Of a stretch of 64,000 nt of DNA, positions 47,260-58,972 are shown in pieces. The stretch is from Marasmius tenuissimus. Taxonomy: Eukaryota; Basidiomycota; Agaricomycetes; Agaricales; Marasmiaceae. The notes beneath the pieces were generated by a model. It made no database searches. It was not told the origin of the DNA and worked only from the letters and a program-made list of their open reading frames with translations. The position numbers were made by a program, and so were the translations under genes. How positions within the stretch are numbered: position 1 is the first letter of the stretch; each line of letters opens with the position of its first letter. The DNA lies in contig JAQOTA010000023.1 in the NCBI GenBank assembly GCA_029532415.1, positions 248,001-312,000 on the forward strand. The letters run 5' to 3'.

Positions 47260-48347
47260 GGTGGTCGTCGACGGTGAGCAGCAACAAAGCCAAGGGCTCC
47301 AAAATACAGTAGTCTCGCTTTACGTAACTGAACCTCTATCATCATCACAACTTCCCACGGACCATGCTATCTTCCTTCCCGTCGTCATCGTCGCCGATCT
47401 TTTACACGTTGCTGCGCGACATCCTAGTACGTTCTTGTCTAGATTGACTACTCTTTTACAGATGCACAGTGCTATATATGTATTTTCGATGCCCAAACTC
47501 GAGTTGTACGCCTATGCGGCAGAAGGAAAATTGCCTTAGGTCTTGGCGGTCGATACTTCCCAGGCTCAATCATTCACCTCGTCAATTGTGTGGTGCTCGA
47601 TGTACTTGTGTATGATATCCTGTGATATCAATACCATCACCAATGGCAAGCATACATCGAACGTCACTCATACAGTTCAATACTCAACGCCCGCTTGGCG
47701 TACGAGCATTCGCTGGTCACAGCTCGTGCAAAGGATAAGGAGAGACTGATCAGATTACCTGTGCTCAATGTCGTCGGGTTGTATCGGGGAGCATGAGGTA
47801 TATATAACTTGAACACGGCAGTGGAGTATCTGAATATCCCTGGACAGACGTTTGCGCCGGTTTCCACTGATTGATTTTCCAACAGGCGCCTCAGCTCGAT
47901 TACACGTTCAATACAACGCGCGGCGCGCGCCACTCCCAGCCTGACCCCGCTCGCAAGTTTCCGTATTGGCGAACTGACACCGATAAGTCTGAAGAAGTCG
48001 GGACTCGGTTACAGGAGAAGGCACCGGCTTCGCATTTGGATTGAACCCGGGGGTGCTTGCCTACAGTCCCTCCAGTGGTTGAAACAAGTTTCGGTCAAGG
48101 AAGCGGGACTCAATTAGAAAGATCATTCCCCGGTGTTGAGATGGAGAAAGTGGGGAGAAATTAGAGGCACTCGGAATTACTTTAGGCACACACTGGACAT
48201 TCACGATTCAAATTTTTGAAAGATTCGGTCCCGTATAAGGCATAGTAAATTGAATACAAAGCATAGATTTCCAAAAGCCCAGAAGAAAAACAGCAGGTAC
48301 CCTTTGAGCCAATTACATACCACTCTTCACACGTCGCCAGAGTGAAT
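47260..48347. other. Intergenic; one doubtful 47-codon spliced frame
   Basis: On the plus strand, 105 bases from the Knr4 start, an ATG at 47365 begins MLSSFPSSSSPIFYTLLRDI. A GTACGT donor and a TTTTACAG acceptor would join it to a short second exon (MHSAIYVFSMPKLELYAYAA) ending at 47539. It could encode a micro-protein or be part of an untranslated transcript. No family was recognised and the rest of the stretch shows nothing. Confidence 0.3.
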
Positions 48348-49663
48348 TTACTTTGTGCAAGTGAGCCATTGGAAGTTGAAGGTCTGCAAGAACACAAAGT
48401 CTGAGCCACGGCAATATGAAACAGACCATACGGCTTGGTATTCTCACCTGTATAATGCTGGCATCAATGGAATCATCGGTGACGAAGCCGTACCCCTTCT
48501 TATTCTGGGTGTTGTCCACGCGGACTTGTGAGTTGATGTTAAGGACCTGACATCGTAAAACGGGCTCGTCAAGCCGGAACTGAACAACAGATACCAGATG
48601 GACCGCCGCTTACTGTGTCTTCACCACATGGGCTATAGATTGTAGGGGTCAAGTTGAACTCGTCCCGGAAGACGTAATTCTTGCCTGGAGGCCACAGGAA
48701 TATCAGGTGCTGTTGTCAAAGGTGATATCAAGAAACTGACCATCAACAGGTCCGACGAGAGTGGAGGTCGCTTCGGCTGCGAGTGGCCGTAAGAATTCTG
48801 AACAGGCGAATACAGTGAGACCCACATTGGACGAGCTGTCCCTGGACTTCATAAGGGCCAAAGTTGGTTAGCGTCGGCATCACAACGAACAGATTACAAA
48901 GGCTTACAGTAGTAAGTGGCATCGTGGAACGCCTTAACCTTGCTATCGAGTTGGTAGAAGCCTCGCTATGCATCATTTTGAGATTGACATGTCGAACTTA
49001 AGGCAGATCAACAGGTCGGCTCACGTAGTCGACATCGACGATGGCGAACGAGAAACCTTGAGGAACGCTGGACAGACGGATGACCACTTGCGTTCACGGA
49101 CCTGTATCAGTAGCACGATCCACTCACTGGACATTCAAAGAAACCTATGGGGCGGTATGAAGTCGAGAATTCGACGATAAGTGAACTGATCTTACCTGGC
49201 AGTTTTTACGGGCCTCTGTGATGGCAATGTCGGGGCCAGCACTTGCTTCGAAAGCGCTGAAGGTGATAGTCACGGCGGTGTGTTCATCTGATAGAGGCCG
49301 GTCAGTGACGACTTCGAACGGCGTTCAAGTGAGCTAACTGTTGAGGATGTAGTACGCAGAGCTGCGGGAAGTGGTGAGTCTTCTAATGGGTCCTTCGTCG
49401 AAGAGACTCACCCAGGGGGGCAACCTGAACCGTTAAGACCAAGAGAGGTACTAGAGAGGCCAATCAGCGTCGCGAGCAACACGTTCGGCGTATGCGCGCA
49501 CATACATGTTGAAGTTGGGCGGGCCTGTGCTAGTCGGAACCGGGATGATCGTGGTAGTCGGCGTGGCTGCGTTGGAGACTCTAGTAACGTCGAAGTTACG
49601 TTCCACCACCGCGCCGAGACCAGATGCAGCGAGACTAGCAGCGAGGAGGATAGAAGCGAACAT
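48348..49663 (-). CDS. DUF4360 secreted protein, copy 1
   Basis: The start at 49663 gives a signal peptide (MFASILLAASLAASGLGA). Later exons read LGLNGSGCPPG, AYYILNNEHTAVTITFSAFE, then ASAGPDIAITEARKNCQ, VTVRLSSVPQGFSFAIVDVD, FRDEFNLTPTIYSPCGED and NTQNKKGYGFVTDDSIDASI, ending TFNFQWLTCTK at 48348. This order (GSGCPxGT, TVTFSAFEASxGP, RKNC, SPCG, FxFQWxxC) is the DUF4360 pattern, a family of small secreted proteins with conserved cysteines found widely in fungi and of unknown function. About eight short exons. It is related to the gene at 51755. Confidence 0.83.
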
Positions 49664-51754
49664 GTTTGAGGTGTTCTTGAGAGGAAAGAAGAAACGACGA
49701 GCGATTCTGGGGATTAGTAGTGGACGATTCTGGGCTTTTAAACCTCTGAGGAGCCGGCTTTTGGTACACTTCCGGGCCAGGAATTGTCGCCGACCATGGC
49801 AATAGAGCCGAAAGGTACCAGATGGAGGGTTAGCACCAAGGAACCTCGCGAATTGTGGGATTGTGGATTAGAAGGAAGGAAAAAGTCAGGGGACAATTCG
49901 GAGGTGAGAAAAACGAGGTACTTGAGACAGAAAACCACATTAATTCCCAAATACTTCGTCAAAAGGGTAAAGGCAAGGTACCGTGCGCCGTAAGATCTGG
50001 ACTATGAGGTGTAGAATCACGATATATGGAAAGTCGAAAGAACCGAGGGCGGGAGATGAGGTGTAAGTGCGCTTCTACAACCCAGGATACTCTCTGGGGG
50101 ACCCCGATTTCTCAGCTAAGTGACCGATGTCGATGGCCTGAAAGTCTCCAATTGCCACCCCCAGATGATCGGACAACTCGCCGGCGCGGATAGCACCAGC
50201 ATTGTCTTTTGTGTATAAGCTGGAGACCTTGCTACAGCAAATGACAGAGGTGCATGGTCATATCCGTTGACATAAACTGCAGGTGTTTGATGGGTGTGAT
50301 AGACGGCGAATGCCACCCAGCTCAAGTGACCAGTCTACCTCGAGTCGGCAGCATGAGCTAGAATCATGAAGCCCTATTAGAGTGAGCAGGATTGAATATG
50401 GCTCTGCGAAATCACGTAGATATCTGATAGAATTGTCAGCGAAAAGAAAACCTCCATTTCCGTGTACCCACATACCATCGATTTGAAGGATAGGGAATCA
50501 ACGTGAAGAGGGCCACGAGCGAGGTACAATGGTGAGACGGCACACCTTGCTCGGGACGACTTTTGATTGATTGCAGGAGTGAATTCCTCTAGTCGGGAGT
50601 TCCATGCGGGTTGAAAGCTGCATCTCACCTACTCAGAGGTATTCAAGAGTTCAATCGACATTCTAAGGCCGCATGACAATACCTCCCATCCTGCAGCGTG
50701 CCGCATGGTGTTAAAATCAATTGAAGGCGCTCACGGTCCCAGAAGTAGGTGGAAGAGAGGACAACAAGCTTTCAAGTTTCGTGGCGTCTCAACATCAGAA
50801 ACGAGGGACGAATTGCGATTGCTGGACGGTATTCTATCCCTCCCGCTCGGATAGATTCGGTGGTAAAAGTTTATCCCGTAGAGTGCCCTGGTTAACGTAG
50901 CCGTAAGCTTCAATCGTTGAAGAATAAAGAGTGCAGGTCGTGGTCGAGGTTCAAGGTCACGAATCGGCAACAACTTCCGACGGCAAAATGCTGGCAAAGG
51001 CAACACAGCCCCTGGGGCGTGAGAATCCTCGGTGTACCCCTCGGCAAGACCCTCATTGTTTCAAACTCCTCAAGCTCAACCAACCATCCCGTCGAAGTCT
51101 CTGGACTCAGCTACTCCGCAAATTCAGCGAAGAACTTACTTTTTGTCCCCGGACCGATCATGGCATCAATGAATTTCTGCCAATTCCACAGGCCAGTCTA
51201 GTAGGCCCGCTGTTAGGCTAAATCAACCAATTCAGAAGTTGATTGACGCTCTGCGAGGGTGCCTACAGGCGTAACGATAAATTTAGAAGAATATCAACAG
51301 CGAAAAGACCCGTGTTGTGCTGGTGCTTCTTCCGTATGCAAACAGCGGACCACCATTCAAGTTCCAAACAACGCCCGATATTTCCAACACGCCTTTCACG
51401 GACGGATTTTATACACAGAATACCCGTAAAATGGAGGTATTTGTACCTGAATCATTCCCACTTTCTCTCAAAGACTCCAGACCGCCACATGCAAGGGGTC
51501 GTTGAGCTGAAGCTTACCATTCATTAACATTGATAGAACTTCGGAGAATACGGCGCCTCAACTCCATATTTCTTTGTCCAGACTCCCGGAACCTGCTATA
51601 ACCAACTTTCTAGAAGAGAGCTACAAGGATTTGGGGAGAGCCATCTTTGGACCTAACCTTTACACGACTGTCTCTTAAAAGACATCTGATAACCCCTCAA
51701 ACCTTCAGGCCCCAGACTTCCAACGATCCTTGCCCGTACCACTCAAGTCTCAAG
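49664..51754. other. Region between the DUF4360 genes, with possible gene remains
   Basis: The first 1.2 kb shows nothing beyond short frames. From about 50930 to 51640 the plus strand has several protein-like pieces that I could not join into one gene: VRILGVPLGKTLIVSNSSSS, VSGLSYSANSAKNLLFVPGP, RVVLVLLPYANSGPPFKFQT and FGEYGASTPYFFVQTPGTCY. They may be a decayed gene or exons of an unrecognised one. Confidence 0.3.
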
Positions 51755-52778
51755 ATGCAACTCGCCACTGCTTTAATTCTCCTTTTGTCGACTGCTTCGG
51801 CATTCTCCGCACCCACAGCGAGAGACGAGGTGGGCAGTTCCACCTCCCTCGCTTCCATGTGCGCATTGCTGTCTTCATTCACCTTCCGGGCCCCAGGCTA
51901 ATCGATCTACGTTCATTAGCAAAAGTATCGTGGTCAACGGTTCTGGCTGCCCGCCAGGAACCACAAGCACGAGCGTAAAGAGTAAGGATCTGTCCGTCCC
52001 GTTCCCAATATTCGTTTAGCTAACATGATATTCCAGGCGACCGTTCCTCTGCCACGACGGTCTTCAGCCAGTTCACACCCTCCGTTTCAAATCAGTCGTT
52101 CCGCCAAAACTGCCAGGCTATCATACAAGTCGACGTCCCCCAAGGCAAAAAATTCACAGTCGACAAGGTCGCATATGTACGCCTGCTATCTCATTTGCGA
52201 GTTTCCGGAGTCTCACCAGGCTAACCGCCATTTCCTTCAGAACGGCTTCGTTCAACTCGACTCGAAAGTCAGCGTTGTGCATGGAGCTGTGGTTTACTGT
52301 ACGTTTCCCTGAGAAGTGGCCAGGAATTCCACATGCTCATGACTTTCTCTTCAGTCCAAGCACAGATCAAACAACAAAGCGCATCAGCGACTCTGAAGGG
52401 ACCTGTCAGTACGTGGCTATCCCTTCGATGTTCGTTTCCGATGGAACCCGTAGACCAAGAATGACCTTCCTCCCTCTACAGCCAAAGATGTAGATCTCAG
52501 CAACACATTCTCCTCCTCAGGGAACGTGTGGAGTGACTGTGGTGCGACTACCGCTATTGTCAACGTCGACATATGTGAGTCCAAGTTCTTCGACTTGATG
52601 CTGAACGTTAGTTTCTAACGAACATTTCTCAGCCGTCGCTCTGAGCGGTTCGGACTACTCTGATGGTTTCGCCTCAGTCGACACTGCGAACGTGAGTGAT
52701 CACAACCTGGGCGCCTCAGTCTGTCAGCTCACCTGTCTTCAATTCCAGTTTGGACCCTTCAAACTCGTCGATTGTTGA
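51755..52778 (+). CDS. DUF4360-like secreted protein, copy 2
   Basis: The ATG at 51755 gives a signal peptide (MQLATALILLLSTASAFSAP). Joined exons read KSIVVNGSGCPPGTTSTS, DRSSATTVFSQFTPSVSNQS, then RQNCQAIIQVDVPQGKKFTV, NGFVQLDSKVSVVHGAVVY, QAQIKQQSASATLKGPVS, SSGNVWSDCGATTAIVNVDI and SDYSDGFASVDTAN. The last exon ends FGPFKLVDC at the stop 52776-52778. The GSGCPPGT, TVFSQFTP, QNCQ and SDCG motifs match the DUF4360 layout. It lies on the opposite strand to copy 1 and differs strongly in sequence, so the two are old relatives rather than a recent duplication. About eight exons of 30-120 bases. Confidence 0.78.
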
Positions 52779-53088
52779 AGAGTTTGAGTGATGTCTTTCT
52801 GTTTCCTTTGGGTTTTACGTTGTATTGTTGGGATACCTTGTATTTTACATCTCACTTCACTGCCCTCTTTCCCCACCTACACACCGACTGTTGCAGGGAG
52901 CTTTGTTCTACCAGGGTCCTTGCTCCCGCCTGACCACATGATGTACAAGTTCTAGTCTATCACTGTCCATTCATGCAGAAGCTCACCAATACAACGTGCC
53001 TTTGAACGCGTGTAAAGATATCATAACAAGGCGTAACTTGAAACTTCTAAGAATACAATGGCGGTAAAGAAAAATAGTACTTCCAGAC
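52779..53088. other. Convergent 3' intergenic region
   Basis: It lies between the stop of DUF4360 copy 2 and the stop of the S1/P1 nuclease gene. No gene or repeat was seen. Confidence 0.45.
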
Positions 53089-54520
53089 TCAAACGTCCAA
53101 TGCGATACCCAGTCCACTGGGAGCTGTCAACATCTCCAGATTAAGTTCCGAAGAAATGTTCTCATCCCCAAGGAAGAGCCAATTCAAGATCCCGGCGAGC
53201 CTGATCCCAGCTTGGGCCATAAGCCTCTCCAAGATACGGCGTTGGGTGATCACACCCGCATATTCAGGTGTATCCATCTCGAGGTATGGGCTGTCATGCC
53301 CATTCCCTCTCCGTTCAGTGGCATCAGCGACATCTCCAACAAACTTCCCGTCTGCGTCAAACTGGGCTAACTCTTCCTCCAAAGACGTAGAATGTTGATG
53401 ATCGTTCTCCGCCGAGAACCATTCCGATAGCCTCGAATGGCTGCTGTAGGGAGGCTCGTCAAGAGCTTTAGGCCAGATGAGCTCGCAGTTGAGCTCATGG
53501 ATGGGCTGGGCCCAGTGATATGGGCAAATAACGCTGTCATCGGTAGACTGCTCGGTGCCCGTGACGGAGAAAGCGGAACGTAAGAAGTTCCAAGCATTGG
53601 AGACAATGTTCCAAGGTGAGCTAAAGGCGAGCTGTCCCGGGACCTGGGGTAGTTCGGGGGAAGCTGATTGCGGGCAAGTGAGCCATTCGGGTATTTCCTC
53701 CTTCCACTGCCCGTAAATCCCTTCCCACATGACCCGACGAATGAACGGGTCGTAGATGGCGCCACGAAGGTTGTATTCTACCTGGCGAATCGGAAGTGGC
53801 CTGCTATAGTTGTATGGGATTGTTCGCAAATTCTTTGCGATGAGGAGGCCGTCCCACAAGGAATGGAGGTCTGTAAGAGGTCACGTATTTAGCGCTCAAG
53901 CTCAACGCCCATCGGGGAATCTGACTCACTGGTCTGGCGCCCATCGAATAGCACTTTGACGGAATTACCGCCTCGATCCCTGCCGGTGAGATGGAGAGGC
54001 ATATGCAGGTCGCCCAAGAAGTGAACGAGGAACTTGAGAGCCTCGTTCGCGGCATAGATGTCTCTCTCCTGGTTCATGTAACCTTCCAACAGCCCTGTGG
54101 TATTCCTTATAGCTCCAAGAACATTGATGTTCCTCCTCCCAGCCCAACCCCGGTCCCCGGGAAAAGCACAGGTTCGGGACGGATAGTCGTCCAAAGCACC
54201 AACATAGTGCATTTGGGCCGACCACCTCATCTTGAAGCGAAGCTTATCAGCCCACGCAGCGATGGGGGCAAGGTGACATTCAGGTTCGTTAGGGTTCGTC
54301 GAGGTGAAGTTGAGAATTTCACAGATTGTTGGGAGCACAGTGGGATGGAGGTGAATCTGGGCAATCGTCGCAACGATTTCGTGTCCTGCAAAGAGTCGAG
54401 GATCGCGCTTTAGCCACTGAGAAGTAGAACCTGATAGTTAGGAGACTCACCAGCTGCTCCCCATCCAAACACACCGAGCGGCAGAGCGCTCCCTAGAGCA
54501 ACAAGAGAGAAGAGTTTCAT
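53089..54520 (-). CDS. S1/P1-type zinc nuclease, secreted
   Basis: The start at 54520 gives a signal peptide (MKLFSLVALGSALPLGVFG) followed directly by WGAAGHEIVATIAQIHL, where the new N-terminal Trp and the His are zinc ligands. Further ligand regions are IAAWADKLRFKMRWSAQMHY (Asp, His), VGALDDYPSRTC, and LVHFLGDLHMPLHLTGRDRG with GGN. These enzymes cut single-stranded DNA and RNA and 3'-phosphate ends at acidic pH. Three or more exons; about 425 residues, over 100 more than the classic S1 nuclease. The extra part is a C-terminal region (SSPWNIVSNAWNFLRSAF onwards to TAPSGLGIALDV), which ends in a hydrophobic stretch that could attach to a membrane. Confidence 0.9.
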
Positions 54521-54841
54521 CCTCTGGGGCGAAACTCTGAGAGAGAGGTGGTGGTGGTACGAGAACAAAGAGCGTTGAGTGGAGCGGTCGCCAGGTCGAA
54601 GGAATACAAAAGGGTAACAGAAAGGGAAAGAGGCGTGACCGGCTCGTGGTCACAGACGCGTCCCCGTTTAATTTAGCGCGTAATGGGCGTCTACACGTGC
54701 TGTGAATTTCGGAAAATTCTTCTCAAAACCACCATCGTCCGGTGAAGACTCGAGGAAGGTCTAGCATCGCCAAGGTATGTTCATCGCACGCTCTATCTAC
54801 ACTGTTCTCCAATCTTTCTGGTAGTAAACAGATACGAAGAG
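54521..54841. other. Divergent promoter region
   Basis: It lies between the start of the nuclease gene (minus) and the start of the methyltransferase gene (plus). No motif was recognised with confidence. Confidence 0.45.
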
Positions 54842-56169
54842 ATGTCGTTCAAGTTTAATTTCGATATCGACGATATAGATCAAGAGAACGACATCTTTGA
54901 GACCATTCACAACAAGAAACAAGACGAGAAGAAGGGGACGGAGACGGCGGAGGCTTTCAGAGAGATTGACCTCGAACACCTTGTACGTTCTTCTGAACAT
55001 CCCTATTCAAAATTCTGCGCGTAAAACTCACCGTTTCCTGAAAAAAGTAAAGCTCGACTCGTTGCCTTCTCAGATATCATGTTCACCGATTCAGATCTCT
55101 CTATCCTCGGGGAAGACGCGTGCAACTGCGCGGAGAGACTTGTTCGATGCGAGGTTTCAACTCATCTCTGAAGGAACTGGCGTTGAGAGTACCGACAAAA
55201 CAAATACTTCGGACGAGAGAAATGCGCTGACGTTCATTGACCAACCCTCAGACCTGGTTCCCTGGGTATACGAGGGTGGGCTGAAAACATGGGAATGCAG
55301 CTTAGATCTTGTTGATCATCTCGACAAACTCAAAGAGAGCGATGAACTTGCCACTGAAGGCAAAAGAATTCTAGAGGTCAGATCTGGTTTTATTTCTACC
55401 ATACTCTAGAAATTGATTGAAGTCCACGGTACATAGCTTGGATGTGGAACGGCTATTCCTTCCATGTACCTTCTTAGCGAACTTTTTCACAGCCCACACC
55501 GAGAAAAAGCGACGGAGATCCATCTCCAGGACTACAACGCCTCAGCTGTGGAATTGGTGACCTTCCCGAACGCTTTACTTGCTTGGTGTTAGTTCCTTCT
55601 CTCCTTCTCATTTATCACCCTATTAATCGACGTCACCAGACATGTCTCCGGCCTCTGACGCATTCCGAAAAGCCCAGCCACCTCCGGTCGAGGGGGAAGA
55701 AGATAGCAATATCTTTCCGCCTCCGGATCCCACCGTTGCTACCGAGATATCCATCACAGATGAACTTAAAACAGCATTTCAATCGTCCCTTCGCGAACGG
55801 TACATCACACTCCGGTTTTTCTCTGGTTCGTGGTCGACGTTCGATGTCGACAAAATTGGGGGAAAGTACGACATCGTTCTTACATCCGAGACGGTCTATC
55901 GGATGGAGAGCGTCCCTTCTCTGATAGACCTCCTGTATCACGCTTGTGCGGGTCAGGGTGGACTAGACTCGCTAAGGATCACAGAGGACTCGCCATGCCT
56001 TTGCCTCGTTGCCGCGAAGGTTTTCTACTTTGGCGTAGGAGGTGGGATTGCCGAGTTCGTCGAGGCTGTTAGGCACAGGGGAACCTCAAACAAGACGCCA
56101 ACGATTGAAACGGTTTGGGAACAGAATGTAGGGGTTGCCAGAAAGATTCTAAGTTTGTCCTGGAGTTAG
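54842..56169 (+). CDS. Protein-histidine N-methyltransferase, Hpm1/METTL18 type
   Basis: Four exons: 54842-54982, 55053-55376, 55437-55587 and 55640-56169. The N-terminus is acidic (MSFKFNFDIDDIDQENDIFE). The second exon has DLVPWVYEGGLKTWECSLDL, the family's signature (YEGGLKxWEC). The third begins with the SAM-binding motif LGCGTAIPSMYLLSELF, then LQDYNASAVELVTFPNALLAW. The fourth has GGKYDIVLTSETVYRMESVP, and KVFYFGVGGGIAEFVEAV near the C-terminus. Yeast Hpm1 methylates a histidine of ribosomal protein Rpl3; human METTL18 does the same. About 380 residues, the usual length. Confidence 0.93.
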
Positions 56170-56909
56170 GCTGCGTAGGTACAAACATAGAAGTTACAGC
56201 CAGTTGGGTCGCTAGCGGTTAAACTTGTGGCGTCGGTCCAGTAATCAATGTACACTGCACATTGCACAATGCCTTTTCAATGGAGAGACTCACGCTGCTG
56301 AGGTCCCTCGCCCAGTGCTGGTTGTCCGGCATATAAACAATGTCGGGAAAACGGGTAACCTTTCTGCTGAGTTCTCCCCTGCGGTTGAGATCTCTGCATG
56401 TAAGCTGGCATCGATGTGCAGCTCTCTGAATCACGATCCTCAACTTGATCTGAGGACTCGCACACTAAAAGCCACGTAAGGACAACTGCGGCGTGTGCTT
56501 AAGGACTGCACCTTGCCACACTGGCTTACTCCATGTAATGCACGACGGGCGTTCTACCTCGCAAGAGTCCGTTTTCACATGTATACATAAAGCGGTTCGT
56601 CTGGCATATTGAACGCTCAGTAGATGCGTACACGTACATACATATTAAGCACTGTTCGGTCCATGCCTACAATAAATTAGCAATAATTAGATGCGTGTTG
56701 AGATGAAGATATGTATGTGGTGTCGTGTCGAGTGTTCGTCGTCGTACCAAAACACCAAAGTCCGGATTTCATGGATGATCAAGAAGTGGTTGTACAGAAT
56801 CTAGGTCCTTGTAAATGCAACATACGTATGTCTGGATGGTGGCGAGAGCGATTCTGGAATGCATGGGTCTCCATAGTAATGAAGTGGAATATAGACCGGT
56901 GTCGGGAAA
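56170..56909. other. Convergent intergenic region, 740 bp
   Basis: It lies between the methyltransferase stop and the 3' end of the membrane-protein gene. Frames on both strands are chance-like. No RNA gene or repeat was recognised. Confidence 0.45.
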
Positions 56910-57430
56910 TCATACAGGTTGACTACGTCGTTTCTCTGGTAAGAGAGCGTAGGCGAAGGATCCTTGAGTGAATGGAGGAGGCTGTTCATCGCCTGTATGC
57001 TCCGCTGTTGAGGTTGGGGTTTCGCTCCTCCAATTGGGATTGCGAGCAAGGAACTGTGTCGATGGTGCCATACGACGTTTTCTTCGTCGAATGAATAGGA
57101 AGGCGACGACGATGAGAGCGACAAGAACAACCCCAGCGATGACACCTCCTGCTATTGCACCTGCATTAGGTCCGGACGAGGACCCCGACGAGCTCGGGTT
57201 CGGGCTCAAGGTCGCTGAAGGCACTGTGGGATTCTGTGTTGGGGCACCGGTAGGGTCTGTAGTTGATGAACTATCTCCCATTGTGTCTACAGAAAGAGAT
57301 CCGGAAGACTCGCCTCCCAATGGAGGAGGAAGTGGTTGCTGTAGGAAAACCGTGAGCCTCTGCGAATTCAAAAGTGGACGAGTCATATTCTACTTACCTC
57401 GCCCGAAAACTGTCGCGGCTCAAACTGCAT
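56910..57430 (-). CDS. Small single-pass membrane protein
   Basis: A Ser/Thr/Pro-rich outer part (TMGDSSSTTDPTGAPTQNP) is followed by one membrane helix (GAIAGGVIAGVVLVALIVVA), a basic stop-transfer cluster (RRRKRRM) and a short polar tail ending EKRRSQPV at 56910. An upstream exon (MQFEPRQFSGE, from 57430) joins through a GTAAGT donor to RLTVFLQQPLPPPLGGESS. The true start may be further upstream, since the outer domain looks truncated and no signal peptide is seen. This layout is common in Agaricomycete sensor-like or Skg6/Axl2-type proteins with no assigned role. Confidence 0.6.
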
Positions 57431-57634
57431 TTTACGTGTGTCCAGCACGAAGTGACGAAGGTAAAGGTGAAACTGAGAAAAAATGGTCACACTGATGATG
57501 GACGAGGGAGAAAGGAAAAGAGCAAGCTGTCGGTCCTCGCCGCATTTAAATTTTCTCCAATACGCACCGCAAATCAATCGGAATGGAAATCACCAGACCC
57601 TTGAGAGCCGCGGACACAGCCACCCCATCACAGC

Positions 57635-58739
57635 ATGCAATCCGCTCTGCGTCTCGGCCTGACTGTCAAGTTCCCAAGACTGCCCCCAACAATGAAGATC
57701 GTTCCCGTTCCCGTTCGCGACGACAACTACGCTTATCTCTTGGTCGACGAACCGTCCAAGAAAGCTGCTGCTGTTGACCCATGGGATGTTTCCAAGGTCA
57801 AAGCGGCTGCGGATAACCTAGGTACGTGCTTGTCGGTGATCGAGGGCATAGCATACTGATAAACTATTCAGGCGTTCAGCTCGTCGCTGGTATCACAACT
57901 CATCACCATCATGATCACAGTGGGGGGAATGAGGTGCGCCAACAATGATATGCATATGCTTTTGATCTCATACGTGTCTCTGAACGTATAGAAATTCGTG
58001 CGTCAAGAACCCGTTCTGATTCCTGAAGTGATTCTAACGTATGATGAATAGGTTGAAACCTTCCCTGGTGTACCTATCTATGGAGGAAGTGACAAGATTC
58101 CTGCATTGACAAATCTCGTCAAGGACAAGGACGAGTTCAAGGTCGGCGATAACATCCATGTCAAGTAAGGCACCACTATCAACTCGCACTGGCAACGTCC
58201 ACTTAACCTCGTATTCAGGTGCTTGGCCACACCCTGTCATACTCAAGACTCGATTTGCTTCCATGTTACCGACCCGACGAATAACAACCACCCAGGCGGT
58301 GTTTTCACCGGCGATACCCTCTTCATCGGCGGTTGTGGACGTTTCTTTGAAGGCACGGCATTAGAAATGCTCAACGCGTTGAACTATCTCGCAACTCTAC
58401 CATCTTCGACTGTCGTTCTCAACGGTCACGAATATACCAAAGGAAACTTGGGGTTCGCAAAGTCTATCGAGCCAGAGAGCCCAGGAGTCAAGAGGCTCGA
58501 AGAGTTGGTCAAAAATAATGACATCACCACTGGTCTCACTACCATTGGCGATGAGAAGGAATGGAATGTTTTCATGCGACTTAGTAACTCGACCGTGAGG
58601 TGCGTGATACCACACTCGTGGGCTGAGAAATTTTGGTTCATGTGGTTTGCACAGGTCCAATGCAAAAGTATCATCAGGCGCATCCGACGGTGATGTTATG
58701 TCTGCACTTCGAGAACTCAAGAACAACTTCCGGGGGTAA
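57635..58739 (+). CDS. Glyoxalase II (hydroxyacylglutathione hydrolase)
   Basis: Five exons: 57635-57821, 57872-57933, 58052-58164, 58219-58599 and 58655-58739. The protein hydrolyses S-lactoylglutathione, the last step of methylglyoxal detoxification. The metal site is THHHHDHSGG, with further ligands in CLATPCHTQDS and GGVFTGDTLFIGGCGRFFEG, and the last His in NGHEYTKGN. It starts MQSALRLGLTVKFPRLPPT, then MKIVPVPVRDDNYAYLLVDE; the first 19 residues, basic and without acids, could target mitochondria, and Met20 would give a cytosolic form. About 275 residues, normal for the family, and intact. Confidence 0.94.
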
Positions 58740-58972
58740 CTACACGCGTCTTTATTACCGTTGCTGTTCTTCAACTCAACTACTTTAGGTGAACAGTCCT
58801 CATTTGTAGCAAATGAAATATATGCACTGCTGTATTCTATCAGGATCGTCAATACACAACTGTTGTTCTTCCGAGTATCCGAGAACTCTCCCAAACGACG
58901 GGTTTCAAGGCTCTAGTCAAATCTATCTTGTTACAGAGTACATTGTAAATTTCGCGTTCGTATTTCATCGTC

